From assembly GCF_030161595.1 (NCBI RefSeq), contig NZ_BSUM01000001.1:3534001-3598000 (forward strand): a stretch of 64,000 nt of DNA, given 5' to 3'. The notes below the pieces were generated by a model that saw only the letters and a list, made by a program, of their open reading frames with translations, made no database searches and was not told the origin of the DNA. A program made the position numbers and the translations under genes. This stretch comes from Litorihabitans aurantiacus (GTDB taxonomy: Bacteria; Actinomycetota; Actinomycetes; Actinomycetales; Beutenbergiaceae). Positions 36,768-46,241 of the stretch are shown piece by piece (the first letter of the stretch is position 1; each line of letters begins with the position of its first letter).

Positions 36768-38888
36768 TCATCCCACGCGGGTCGACGACGGGGGCTTGTC
36801 GGCGGTGTCCGCACCCGCGTCGGCGCTGCGGAGCGTGAAGAGGAACGTGGAGCCCACCCCCGGTTCCGACTCGGCCCAGATCCTCCCGCCGTGCCGCGAG
36901 ACGATGCCGCGCGATATCGCGAGACCGAGTCCGGTTCCACCCTTCTCGCGCGCATCGGAGGAGTCGACCTGCTCGAAGCGCCCGAAGATCGACTCGAGCC
37001 GGTCGGCGGGGATGCCGCGCCCCGTGTCCCGGACGGCGACCTCGAAGAACATCCCCGCGGGTCTCGCGGACACGTCCACGCGCCCACCGGTGCCCGTGAA
37101 CTTGACGGCGTTCCCGAGCAGGTTCACGAGCGTCTGCACGATCCGGTCGACGTCGGCGTTCACGGTGCCGGGGACGTCACCGACCACGAGTGCGATCCCG
37201 GACTGGGTCGCGAGCGCCTCGGTCTGGTCGACCGCGGCCCGGACGACCTGCTCGAGGGGGACGTCGACCAGCTCGAGGGGGTCGGCACCGGACCCCAGAC
37301 GCTCGACCTCGAGGATGTCGTTGATGAGGCGCGTCAACCGGTCCACGCTGCCGCCCGCGATGCCGAGCAGTCGTGCGGACTCCGGGGCGACCTCGCCCGT
37401 GGCGCCGCCGGCCACCAGGCCGATCGCCCCCTTGATCGAGGTCAGCGGGGTCCGCAGCTCGTGGCTGATGACCGAGAGAAACTCGCTCTTCATGCGATCG
37501 ATCTCGCGGCGCTGCGTGACGTCGCGGAAGACGACCACGGCCCCGGTGACGTGACCGTCGTCGATCACGGGGCTGGCCGTGACCTCGACGGGAACCAGCG
37601 CCCCGTCCGCCCGGCGGTAGAAGTCCTCCTCGGAGTTGATCGTCACGCCCTGGGTGACGGCCTCGTGGATGTAGCAGCCCGAGTACGGGAAGGGTGTGCC
37701 GTCCTCGCGGGCGGCGTGCAGCTCGTCGTGGGCGTGCCGCCCGACGAGCGACTCGGAGCGCATCCCCAGGGTGCGGGCGCCCGCCGGGTTCACGAAGGTC
37801 ACGATGCCGTCGGGATCGACGCCGTAGATGCCCTCGCCGACGGAGGTCAGCGTGAGCTGCGTCGTGCGCGTGAGGTCGGCGAGCTCCTGGGTGCGCTCCT
37901 GCACGCGGATCTCGAGCCGCCGTCGCAGGCGCTCGTTCGTGACGACGAGGGAGATCTGGCGGAGCGCGACCGCGCCGATCACGATGAACCAGAGCGCGAC
38001 GGCGAGCCCGGAGATCGCCCCGAGGCTCTCCTGGATCTGCACGACAGCGGCAGCGATGAACAGGCAGAACGTGACGACGGTGCCCGCCACCGCCGAACCC
38101 TCCCGCTCGGTGCCGTCGGTGGCGGGGGCGTCCTGCGCCGGACCGGCTCCCGCGGGGTGGCACGCCGCGATGCCACCGAGCGCGTACCCGACCACCCACC
38201 CCAGGTCCGCGACCGTGCCGAACTGGAAGCCGACGGAGGAGTCGACGACGGCGTAGGTGAGGTCGGCGACGGCGTACATCGTGAAGCTCAGACCCACGAG
38301 CGCGAGCGGTACGCGGTCCGTCCCGGTGCTGCGCATGATGAGCAGCACGGCGAACGTCGCCAGGACGGCGTCCATCACGGGCAGGGCGATCGTGATGACC
38401 CGCGTCAGGTCCCAGCCGCCGTTGCTGGTGGTCAGTGCGGGGAAGATGACCAGGGCCGAGACGAAGAGCACCGACCCGCCGACCACCACGCCGTCGAGCA
38501 GCATGCGCAGCACCTGCGGTCGCTTCAGCTCCCGGTCGGGGAACGACCGCAGGGCGGCCACGCCGATGACCAGCGCCAGCAGGAGGGCCAGCTCCGAGAC
38601 GTTCTCCGCACCCGTGAACGCCGCCAGCACGTTCCCGGTCAGCCCTGTGAAACCCGCGGCTCCGAGCAGGAGCCACGCGCGCGCGCGACGCCCGGAGCTG
38701 CGCCTCGCGCGCAGGCAGCACAGCACGGTGGACACGAGAGCGGTGACGATGATCGCCACCTGGGAGATCGCGGAGCGGGTCTCGCGGTCGAGGCCCGACA
38801 GCGTGACGGCGAGGAGGCCCAGCGTCCATGCGACGGTGACGATCGTCGCGATCGTCTGCGGTTCCCTGAGTCCGCGTGTGGTGATCAC
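36768..38888 (-). CDS. Membrane sensor histidine kinase with PAS domain
   Basis: A 706-residue kinase from GTG 38888 (VITTRGLREPQT; GTG 38894 also possible). Residues about 10-315 hold eight to ten membrane helices with no obvious extracellular domain, a MASE-like sensor. A short coiled coil (RRRLEIRVQERTQELADL) leads to a PAS domain (about 350-465, LTSVGEGIYGVDPDGIVTFVN), then HisKA with the phosphoacceptor SEFLSVISHELRTPLTSIKG (about 475) and HATPase_c with LVNLLGNAVKFT, DTGRGIP and KGGTGLGLAISRGI. No receiver is fused. Divergent from the lone receiver gene 157 bases away, so they are likely partners. Confidence 0.92.
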   Translation of the reverse strand: MITTRGLREPQTIATIVTVAWTLGLLAVTLSGLDRETRSAISQVAIIVTALVSTVLCCLRARRSSGRRARAWLLLGAAGFTGLTGNVLAAFTGAENVSELALLLALVIGVAALRSFPDRELKRPQVLRMLLDGVVVGGSVLFVSALVIFPALTTSNGGWDLTRVITIALPVMDAVLATFAVLLIMRSTGTDRVPLALVGLSFTMYAVADLTYAVVDSSVGFQFGTVADLGWVVGYALGGIAACHPAGAGPAQDAPATDGTEREGSAVAGTVVTFCLFIAAAVVQIQESLGAISGLAVALWFIVIGAVALRQISLVVTNERLRRRLEIRVQERTQELADLTRTTQLTLTSVGEGIYGVDPDGIVTFVNPAGARTLGMRSESLVGRHAHDELHAAREDGTPFPYSGCYIHEAVTQGVTINSEEDFYRRADGALVPVEVTASPVIDDGHVTGAVVVFRDVTQRREIDRMKSEFLSVISHELRTPLTSIKGAIGLVAGGATGEVAPESARLLGIAGGSVDRLTRLINDILEVERLGSGADPLELVDVPLEQVVRAAVDQTEALATQSGIALVVGDVPGTVNADVDRIVQTLVNLLGNAVKFTGTGGRVDVSARPAGMFFEVAVRDTGRGIPADRLESIFGRFEQVDSSDAREKGGTGLGLAISRGIVSRHGGRIWAESEPGVGSTFLFTLRSADAGADTADKPPSSTRVG

Positions 38889-39044
38889 GAGCACGAGCCT
38901 AATGTTCGGTGCGCTCCAGCAGCGGTGACCGACGTCGTTGATGCGCCGCCGTGGCGTGCCCACTACCGTTGCCCTCGTCGGGCCACCCCGGGTCCGACCG
39001 GTACGGGCCGGCCCCTCGCCCGATTCTCCGTGACGGAGGACGAC

Positions 39045-39440
39045 ATGACCGACACCCGCGGTCACGTCATGGTCGTGGACGACGACGACTCCATCCGCGA
39101 GGTCGCCACGCTCGCGCTCGAGCTCGTGGGTGGGTGGCGCGTCACGACGGCGGGCGACGGCCCGGCGGCGATCGACGCCGTCCGCGACGCGCGCCCCGAC
39201 GTCGTCCTCCTCGACGTGATGATGCCCGGGATGGACGGGATCACGACGCTCGCGCGGCTGCGCGAGGTGCCGGGTGCGGCGGAGGTCCCCGTCGTGCTCA
39301 TGACGGCGAAGGCCGCGACGGGCGAGGAGCCCGAGTGGCAGGGGCTCGACATCCTGGGCGTCATCGCCAAGCCGTTCGACCCGATGACCCTGGCGGCCCG
39401 CGTCGCGGAGCTCCTCGACGCGCGGGGTGCCGACCGCTGA
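39045..39440 (+). CDS. Stand-alone response regulator receiver
   Basis: A 131-residue CheY-like receiver from ATG 39045. It keeps the acidic pocket VVDDDDS, the phosphoacceptor Asp in VVLLDVMMPGMDG (about residue 58), the T/S switch MTAKA and KPF lysine. No output domain. With the divergent kinase and the following Hpt gene it suits a multistep phosphorelay. Confidence 0.92.
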   Translation: MTDTRGHVMVVDDDDSIREVATLALELVGGWRVTTAGDGPAAIDAVRDARPDVVLLDVMMPGMDGITTLARLREVPGAAEVPVVLMTAKAATGEEPEWQGLDILGVIAKPFDPMTLAARVAELLDARGADR

Positions 39441-39460
39441 GGCTGCACTAGTTTGGAGGG

Positions 39461-39814
39461 GTGAGCGAGCTCGGTCCCGACGGGGACGCCCTCCTGGCGG
39501 CGATCGCCTCCCGCGCCCTCGAGCGCAACCAGGAGCGCGCCGACCGCCTCGTGACGCTCCTCGCCGCGGGTGCCGACCCCCTGGCCGACGCGGTGCGGGA
39601 GGACGCCACCACCCTCGCCCATCAGATCGCGGGATCGGCGGGGACCTTCGGCTACGAGGCCGCCTCCGCTCTCGCCCGGACCGTCATGGACGGCCTGGCG
39701 GCGGGGGGCGCTGCCGCCACGGTGCGTCCCGCCGCGCTGCGCGTCGTCGAGCTCCTCACCCTCGGCCCGGACTCGACCGAGGACGACGACACCCCGACCC
39801 CAGGAGCGACGTGA
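39461..39814 (+). CDS. Histidine phosphotransfer (Hpt) domain protein
   Basis: A 117-residue helical protein from GTG 39461, preceded by TTTGGAGGG. The Hpt signature is AHQIAGSAGTFGYEAAS, with the phosphorylatable His at about residue 53 followed by the conserved GxxxxFG. The C-terminal tail is acidic and Thr/Pro-rich. It lies 20 bases after the receiver gene and overlaps the next gene by four bases. It probably takes phosphate from, or returns it to, the neighbouring receiver. Confidence 0.85.
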   Translation: MSELGPDGDALLAAIASRALERNQERADRLVTLLAAGADPLADAVREDATTLAHQIAGSAGTFGYEAASALARTVMDGLAAGGAAATVRPAALRVVELLTLGPDSTEDDDTPTPGAT

Positions 39815-40266
39815 CCACCATCCGTGACCAGGACCGCACCGTCGTGCTGTTCGTGTGCGTGCGCAACAGCGGGAAGTCGCAGATCGCGGCCGCCCTGGCG
39901 CGCCGGGACGCCCCCGCCGCCGTCGAGATCCGCTCGGCGGGCACGGCGCCGGCGCCCGACGTGAGCGCCGAGGCCGCGGCCGTCGTCGAGCAGGTCGGCG
40001 CCACCTGCCGCGGGGAGTACCCCAAGGAGCTGCTCGCGGCCGACCTCGGCGAGGCCGGCCGTGTGGTGCTGCTCGGCGGCGAGGTCGACGTCGAGCCCCT
40101 CCTCGAGGAGCTCGACCGCTCCGGTGCGTCGCGCCCGGCCGTGGAGCGGTGGGAGCTCGACGAGCCCTCCGAGCGCGGCGTCGAGGGGCTGGAGCGGCTC
40201 GTGCTCCTGCGCGACGACATCGCCGCGCGCGTCGAGGCCCTCCTGGCGGACGTCGCGCCGCGCTGA
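39811..40266 (+). CDS. Low-molecular-weight phosphatase/ArsC-like protein
   Basis: A 151-residue protein from GTG 39811 (VTTIRDQDRTVVLFVCVRNSGKSQIA). The P-loop CVRNSGKSQ at about residue 16 matches thioredoxin-type arsenate reductases and LMW phosphatases. The second and third redox cysteines of ArsC are not seen: the usual MxCGD site reads VVLLGGEVDVEP. It therefore probably cannot run the full ArsC redox cycle and may be a phosphatase or mycothiol-linked variant. Coupled to the Hpt gene, so it may be a further element of that relay (inference). Confidence 0.75.
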   Translation: MTTIRDQDRTVVLFVCVRNSGKSQIAAALARRDAPAAVEIRSAGTAPAPDVSAEAAAVVEQVGATCRGEYPKELLAADLGEAGRVVLLGGEVDVEPLLEELDRSGASRPAVERWELDEPSERGVEGLERLVLLRDDIAARVEALLADVAPR

Positions 40267-40390
40267 CTCCGGCCGTCGGGACGGCGGCGCATCCGCCGTC
40301 GTGCGCGCGTTCCGTGGGAAGGTGTGACGGCGCCGCCCCGCGGCGCCGCCCGCCGTCGTCCGACGAGCGGGAGACGTCCCGGAGGTAGCG

Positions 40391-41716
40391 ATGCCGAACC
40401 CGTCCACCCGCCGACGCCCCACCACGGCCGAGACGCCGCGCGAGGGCGTGGCGCGCCTGTGGTCCGACGGCGTGGGCACGATCGGGACGCGCGCGCTGCA
40501 GTGGCTCGCGATCCTCGCGGTCGTCGCGGTGTTCGGCCTGCTCGTGACGCAGCTGACCCTGGTGGCCATCCCCGTGCTGGTCGCGCTGGTGCTCGCGTCC
40601 GCGATCTCACCGGTCGTGCGGTGGCTCCGCGACCACGGCTGGCCCTCGATCCTCGCGACGTGGACCGCGCTGCTCGGTCTGGTCGCGCTGCTCGCCGGGA
40701 TCGTCTGGGGCGTGGTCGAGACGGTCGCGCGCCAGTGGAGCGACCTCCAGGACTCCGCCGTCGAGGGCATCGGGAAGCTCCAGGACCAGTTCTCCGGCCT
40801 CCCGTTCGAGATCACCGATCAGCAGATCCAGGAGGCTCAGTCAACCGTCACCGGTCTGCTGTCCTCGAGCGGCTTCTCCTCCGGCGTCGTGGCCGGCGTC
40901 TCGGCCACCGCCAACTTCGTCACCGGCCTCGTGCTCGTGATTGTCGTGCTGTTCTTCTTCCTCAAGGACGGCCCGCGCATCTGGGAGTTCCTGCTGCGCC
41001 CGTTCGAGGGTGAGGCCTACGAGCGCGGCCGCCGCGTCGGGGACAAGACGGTGCAGACCCTCGGCGGCTACGTGCGGGGGACCGCGACCGTCGCCGCCGT
41101 CGACGCGATCGGCATCGGCATCGGTCTCGCCATCCTCGGCGTGCCGCTGGCGATCCCGCTGGCCGTGCTCACGTTCCTGCTCGCGTTCATCCCGCTCGTC
41201 GGGGCGACGCTCGCGGGGGTGCTGGCGGCGCTGGTCGCGCTCGTCACCGACGGGCTGGGCGCGGCGATCATCGTCGTCGCCATCGTGGTCGGCGTGAATC
41301 AGCTCGAGGGGAACCTCCTGCAGCCGATCATCATGGCGCGCTCGCTGCGCCTGCACCCGCTCGTGATCCTCGTGGCCCTGACCGCGGGCACCGTGACCGC
41401 CGGCATCACCGGTGCCGTGCTCGCGGTGCCGATCGCCGCCGCGATCTGGGGCGCCGTCACCGTCTGGGACGGGCCCGGGACACCGGCGCGGTTCGCGCGG
41501 AAGAAGCGCGAGGAGGTGGTGCCGGTGCGACGGCGACGGCGCGCCGCGGCCGCCGACGAGGAGGCGCACGAGGGCGAGGCGCACGACGGCGAGTCGCACG
41601 AGTCGTACGGCGATCACGACGGTCGCGACCGTGCCCACCCCGCTGCCGCCGCCCCCGTGCACGAGGACCTCGCCGCGCCGACGTCCACCCGCGACGAGGC
41701 CCCGCCGCGACCGTGA
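40391..41716 (+). CDS. AI-2E (PerM) family transporter
   Basis: A 441-residue membrane protein; GGAGGTAGCG precedes ATG 40391. The N-terminal helix pair (LQWLAILAVVAVFGLLVTQLTLVAIPVLVALVLA) and the DHGWPSILATWTA loop, then a soluble loop (QDSAVEGIGKLQDQFSGL) and C-terminal helices with LLAFIPLVGATLAGVLAALVAL and NQLEGNLLQPIIMARSLRLHPL are diagnostic of the PerM family. The last 80 residues are a His/Asp/Glu-rich cytoplasmic tail (DEEAHEGEAHDGESHES), which could bind metal. The family includes AI-2 exporters and Na/H antiporters; substrate not evident here. Confidence 0.9.
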   Translation: MPNPSTRRRPTTAETPREGVARLWSDGVGTIGTRALQWLAILAVVAVFGLLVTQLTLVAIPVLVALVLASAISPVVRWLRDHGWPSILATWTALLGLVALLAGIVWGVVETVARQWSDLQDSAVEGIGKLQDQFSGLPFEITDQQIQEAQSTVTGLLSSSGFSSGVVAGVSATANFVTGLVLVIVVLFFFLKDGPRIWEFLLRPFEGEAYERGRRVGDKTVQTLGGYVRGTATVAAVDAIGIGIGLAILGVPLAIPLAVLTFLLAFIPLVGATLAGVLAALVALVTDGLGAAIIVVAIVVGVNQLEGNLLQPIIMARSLRLHPLVILVALTAGTVTAGITGAVLAVPIAAAIWGAVTVWDGPGTPARFARKKREEVVPVRRRRRAAAADEEAHEGEAHDGESHESYGDHDGRDRAHPAAAAPVHEDLAAPTSTRDEAPPRP

Positions 41717-41720
41717 CGAC

Positions 41721-42737
41721 GTGAGCGCGATCGGGACCGGTCCCGCCGCCGGGACGTCCCGCCCGCGGCGCGCCACCGTCAAGGACGTCGCCCGCGCCGC
41801 CGGCGTCGGGATCGGGACCGTCTCGCGCGTGCTCAACGACGACACGGCGGTCTCCGACGCGGCGCGGGACCGGGTGCGGGCCGCGATCGAGGCGCTGGGC
41901 TACGTGCGCGACCACGCGGCGCGCGATCTGCGCGCGGGGCGCTCGCGCACCGTCGGCCTCCTCGTCGAGAACGTCGCCGACCCGTTCTACTCCCACCTCC
42001 AGCGGGCGCTCGAGCACGCGCTCGAGGGCGGTGACCGGGCCCTCCTCGCCGCGTCCGCGGGCGGCTCCGCGACTCGGCGCCGTCGCCTGCTGGAGGAGTT
42101 CGCCTCCCGCCGGATCGAGGGGCTCGTCGTCACGATGCCGCTGGACGCGGACGAGTCCGGCATCGCGGCGCTCGCCCGCGAGGGCGTGCACGTCGTCCTG
42201 GTCGACCGGCCGGCGCTGACCTTCGAGGCCGACAGCGTGATGACGGACAGCCGGTCCGGGGCGCGCGCCGCCGTCGCCCACCTCCTCGCGCGCGGGCATC
42301 GGCGCGTCGTGGCGATGCTCGACGACGACCGCCACTTCACGGCCCGCGAGCGGCGGCGCGGGGCGCAGGACGCGGTCGACGCCGCGGACGACGCGGCGCT
42401 GCTGGCCTACCACGACGGTGCGGACGACGCCGTCGTGCTCGACCGGCTGCGCGGCGAGCTCGCCTCGCCCCACCCGCCCACCGCGGTGTTCTCGGGCAAC
42501 AGCCGCACCACGGTCGCCACGCTGCGCGCCCTGCGGCGGCTCGGGTCCCGGCTCGACCACGTCGGATTCGACGACCTCGAGCTCGCCGACCTCCTCGACC
42601 CGCCGCTGACGGTCGTCGCGCAGGACCCCGCGGCGATCGGACGCAGCGCGGCGCGCATGCTGCTGGACCGCGTCGGCGGGTGGGACGGACCGGCCCGCGC
42701 GGAGCTGATCGACGCCCGGCTCGTCGTGCGCAGCTGA
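41721..42737 (+). CDS. LacI family transcriptional regulator of the mannoside locus
   Basis: A 338-residue repressor from GTG 41721, four bases after the PerM stop. The helix-turn-helix is residues about 19-75 (ATVKDVARAAGVGIGTVSRVL ... EALGYVRDHAARDLRAG), followed by a periplasmic-binding-like effector domain (RTVGLLVENVADPFYSHL) and a ligand pocket with HVVLVDRP and VGFDDLELADLLDPPLTVVAQD. It ends 86 bases before the GH92 gene, and a perfect 14-bp palindrome lies in that gap, so it is the likely local repressor of the GH92/ABC locus. Confidence 0.93.
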   Translation: MSAIGTGPAAGTSRPRRATVKDVARAAGVGIGTVSRVLNDDTAVSDAARDRVRAAIEALGYVRDHAARDLRAGRSRTVGLLVENVADPFYSHLQRALEHALEGGDRALLAASAGGSATRRRRLLEEFASRRIEGLVVTMPLDADESGIAALAREGVHVVLVDRPALTFEADSVMTDSRSGARAAVAHLLARGHRRVVAMLDDDRHFTARERRRGAQDAVDAADDAALLAYHDGADDAVVLDRLRGELASPHPPTAVFSGNSRTTVATLRALRRLGSRLDHVGFDDLELADLLDPPLTVVAQDPAAIGRSAARMLLDRVGGWDGPARAELIDARLVVRS

Positions 42738-42740
42738 CCC

Positions 42741-42769
42741 TTGTGTGAGATCTGGATCACCTCTACGGT
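42741..42769 (+). promoter_or_regulatory. Predicted promoter of the GH92 genes
   Basis: TTGTGT (42741-42746) and TACGGT (42764-42769) are separated by 17 bases. The operator starts six bases further on. This mirrors the arrangement at the arabinoside LacI gene. Confidence 0.6.
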
Positions 42770-42774
42770 GGCTC

Positions 42775-42788
42775 TGGAATCGATTCCA
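42775..42788. promoter_or_regulatory. LacI operator, perfect 14-bp palindrome
   Basis: TGGAATCGATTCCA is a perfect palindrome with central CG, in the GH92 leader between the predicted -10 box and the start codon. Binding of the upstream LacI protein here would block transcription start. Confidence 0.75.
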
Positions 42789-42822
42789 AGCCATGCCACC
42801 GCAGTCATGTCGAGGGGGACCC

Positions 42823-45800
42823 ATGCAGCCACGTCCGCACATCCGTCACGCCGAGGGCCGCCGGCGGGGACCCGTCCCGCGCCGCGCCGTCGCGGTCCTC
42901 ACCTCGGTCGGTCTCGGCGGCGCCCTGCTCGCCGGGCTGCCCGCCGCCGCGTCCGCCGAGCCCGCGCAGGCGGCCGCACCGGCCGACGCCGCCGCCGCGC
43001 AGCCCGCCCCGGAGAACCTCGCCGCCCTCGTGAACCCGTTCGTCGGCACCGAGAGCGAGGGCAACGCCTACCCGGGCGCCACCGTCCCCTTCGGGATGGT
43101 GCAGCCGAGCCCGGACAACACCAACAGCTACGCCTCGACGTCGTACTCCTTCGACGCGCGCCGCACGTGGGGCTTCAGCCAGCGGCACGTGAACAGCGCG
43201 GGCTGCCCGGCGGCCGGCGAGCTCCTGGTGACCCCGACGACGACGCCGCAGCCGGTCACCGCGCGGCAGTTCATCCCGATCACGGGCGAGGAGAGCGCGG
43301 AGGCCGGCTACTACTCGGTCGGGCTCGGCAACCAGGTCACCGCCGAGCTGACGGCGTCCGAGCGCACCGCCGTCCACCGCTACACCTTCCCGGCGACGCA
43401 GACCGCCAACCTCTCCTTCAACCTGGGGCAGACGCTGCGGGACGCGGGCGCCAGCTCCTACGCGTGGACCGACGCGCGCACGCTCGAGGGCTGGATCGAC
43501 AACTCCGGGTTCTGCGGCGGCGGCGCGATGCAGCGCTACTTCTTCAGCCTCGAGCTCGACCGCGACCCGACCTCGCGCGGCGGGTGGAGCGGTTCGGCGA
43601 CCTACGAGGCCGACCGCGCGCAGGGTGAGGTCGCGGGCGGCCAGAACGGCGCCGCCGTCGTGCTCGACACCCGCGAGGACGCCACGCTCGAGGTCAGCAT
43701 CGGCGTCTCGTTCGTCGACGTCGAGGGGGCGCGCGCCAACCGCGAGGCCGAGGTCCCGGCCGGCACCACCTTCGACGTCGTGCGCGACGCCGCGCGCGAG
43801 CGCTGGAACGAGGCGCTCGGCCGCATCGCCGTCACGGCCTCGCCGCAGGAGCAGCGGGTCTTCTACACCCAGCTCTACAAGACGCTCCTGTCCCCGACCA
43901 TCGGGAGCGACGTCGACGGCCGCTACCGGGGGATGGACGGCGAGGTCCACACCGCGGACGGCTGGACCTACCACCAGACGTTCTCGCTCTGGGACACCTA
44001 CCGCACCCAGGCCACGCTGCACGCCCTGATCGAGCCCGAGCGGGCGCAGGACGTCGTGCGCTCCATGTACCGCCACCGCGTCGAGGGCGGGTGGCTGCCG
44101 CGCTGGAGCCTCGGGAACGTCGAGACCAACATCATGGCCGGCGACCCCGTCTCGGCGTGGCTGGCCGAGAACTTCACGCTCGGCACGGTGCCCGAGGACA
44201 TCCACGACGAGCTGTGGGACTTCCTGGTGGAGAACGCGACCACCGCGCCGCCCGAGGGCGTCGCGAGCGTCGGGCGCCAGAGTGCGGAGTTCTACCTCGA
44301 GAACGGCCACATCCCCTTCTACCCGGAGACGCAGCCAGGTCTCGGGCAGCAGTTCGAGGAGTACCGCCACGGCGGTTCCTCGAGCATGGAGTTCGCCATC
44401 TCCGACGCCGCGATCGGCGCGGCGGCGCAGCGGATGGGCGAGGACGAGACCGCCCGCGAGTTCCTGCGCCGCGGCCAGAGCTGGCAGCGGCTGTGGAACC
44501 CCGACGTCGAGCTCACGGGTGGGTTCCGTGGCATGGTCAACGCCGTGCGCCCCGACGGCACCTTCGTCACGACGCCGGAGATCTCACCCGTCCAGCAGAC
44601 CGGTTTCCACGAGGCCGTGCCGTGGCAGTACCAGTGGATGGCGGGCCAGGACGTCGCCGGCCTGCAGCGCGCGATGGGCGGCACCGAGGCCTTCCTCGAC
44701 CGCCTCGACACCTACGTGAACCTGCCCGCGCTGCAGAGCAGCCCGGGCGCCCGGCCGTCGTCGTGGGACCCCGGCGGCAGCCGGTACTACCAGAGCCGCG
44801 GCTTCAACCCGGGCAACGAGCCGACCATCATGAACCCCTGGCTCTACAGCGCCGCGGGTGAGCCCGAGCACGTCAACGACGTCCTGGCGGCCGCGATGAA
44901 CCTCTACCCGGACTCCCCGGGCGGCGGCGTCGGCAACGACGACCTCGGCACGCTCTCGGCCTGGTACGTCATGGCCGCGATCGGCGTCCAGCCGGTCGTC
45001 CCGGGCTCCGGGATGATGGCGCTCAACGCCCCCGCGTGCAGGAGGCCGTGGTCTCCTTCGGTGACGACTCCGGGCATCTGACCATCGCGGCCGAGGGTGC
45101 CACGGAGCGGACCCCGAGCTACATCGCGTCGGTGGCGCTCGACGGCGAGGACCACTCCGCCACCTGGGTCGACGTCGAGGACCTGCGCGCGGCCGGCGAC
45201 CTGACCTTCGACCTCGTGCAGGACCGCACCACCACCTCCTGGGGGAAGGCGGAGGCCGACCGCCTGCCGAGCGTGGCGTGGCCGGACCGCGTCGCACCCG
45301 AGCTCACGACGGTGGAGGTCGCCGCGACCGCCGGCGTCGCGAGCCCCGTGACCCTCGGCTCGCTCGCGCTGACCGACGACCGCCCGGACGCACCGGGCGA
45401 CGTGCCGGTCGACGAGCTGCTCGCGCGGGACGTCCCCGTCTCGGCGTCGCTCGAGATCGACGGCGCCACCGTCCCGGTCGAGGCGACCGCGACGGACGAC
45501 GGCACCGCCTGGGAGCTGGCCGCCGTCCTCGATCTCCCGGAGACCGGCACCGTCACCGGGACGCTGACGGTGGCACCCGCCGGGGAGCGCCCCCGGTTCG
45601 CGCCGGAGCCGTTCGCGCCCGTGACCGCCGAGGTGACGGTGCAGGTGCGGCAGGTGCCGCTCGAGTTCGTCGACGTCGCCCCCGACCAGCAGTTCGCCGC
45701 GGACATCGCGTGGCTCGCGGAGCGTGGCATCACCACCGGGTGGGAGAACCCCGACGGCACCCGCGAGTTCCGCCCGCTGACACCGATCGCGCGCGACGCG

Positions 45801-46241
45801 ATGGCGGCGTTCCTGTACCGCCTCGCCGGGCGCCCGGAGGTCGCGCTGCCCCCGGCCTCGCCCTTCACCGACGTGACGCCGGAGAACCAGTTCTACACGG
45901 AGATCGTGTGGCTCTCGCAGGCCGGCATCTCGACCGGGTGGGGATCCGGGGACGGCACGGCGGAGTTCCGCCCGCTGGAGCCGATCGGCCGCGACGCGAT
46001 GGCGGCGTTCCTGTACCGGATGGCGCAGGAGCCCGACACCACGCCGCCGGCGGTCTCACCGTTCACGGACGTGACGCCGCAGACGCAGTTCTACCGGGAG
46101 ATCACGTGGCTGCACGGGACGGAGATCGCGACCGGCTGGGTCGGCAACGACGGCACCGCGCTGTACCGTCCGACGTCGCCGATCAACCGCGACGCCATGG
46201 CGGCGTTCCTGCACCGCTTCGACGAGCGGGAGCAGCGGTGA
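42823..46241 (+). CDS. Secreted GH92 alpha-mannosidase with three SLH repeats (one-base frameshift)
   Basis: About 1139 residues after repair. Following CGAGGGGGACCC, ATG 42823 starts a 45-residue signal peptide (ASA|EP). GH92 spans about 55-760: VNPFVGTESEGNAYPGATVPFGM, DVDGRYRGMDG, TYHQTFSLWDTYRTQ, the acidic pair region NPGNEPTIMNPWLY and GNDDLGTLSAWYVMAAIG, matching the calcium-dependent exo-alpha-mannosidase core. The break is one missing C in 45029-45033, restoring NAPRVQEAVVSFGDDSG. A beta-rich linker follows, then three actinobacterial SLH repeats (FVDVAPDQQFAADIAWLAERG, ... RDAMAAFLYRLAG), which anchor the enzyme to the wall. Overlaps the next gene by four bases. Confidence 0.9.

Noticed and set aside
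39811-40266. Arsenic resistance (arsC) gene
   Set aside because: The resolving cysteines are missing and there are no arsenic genes nearby; kept as ArsC-like/phosphatase only.
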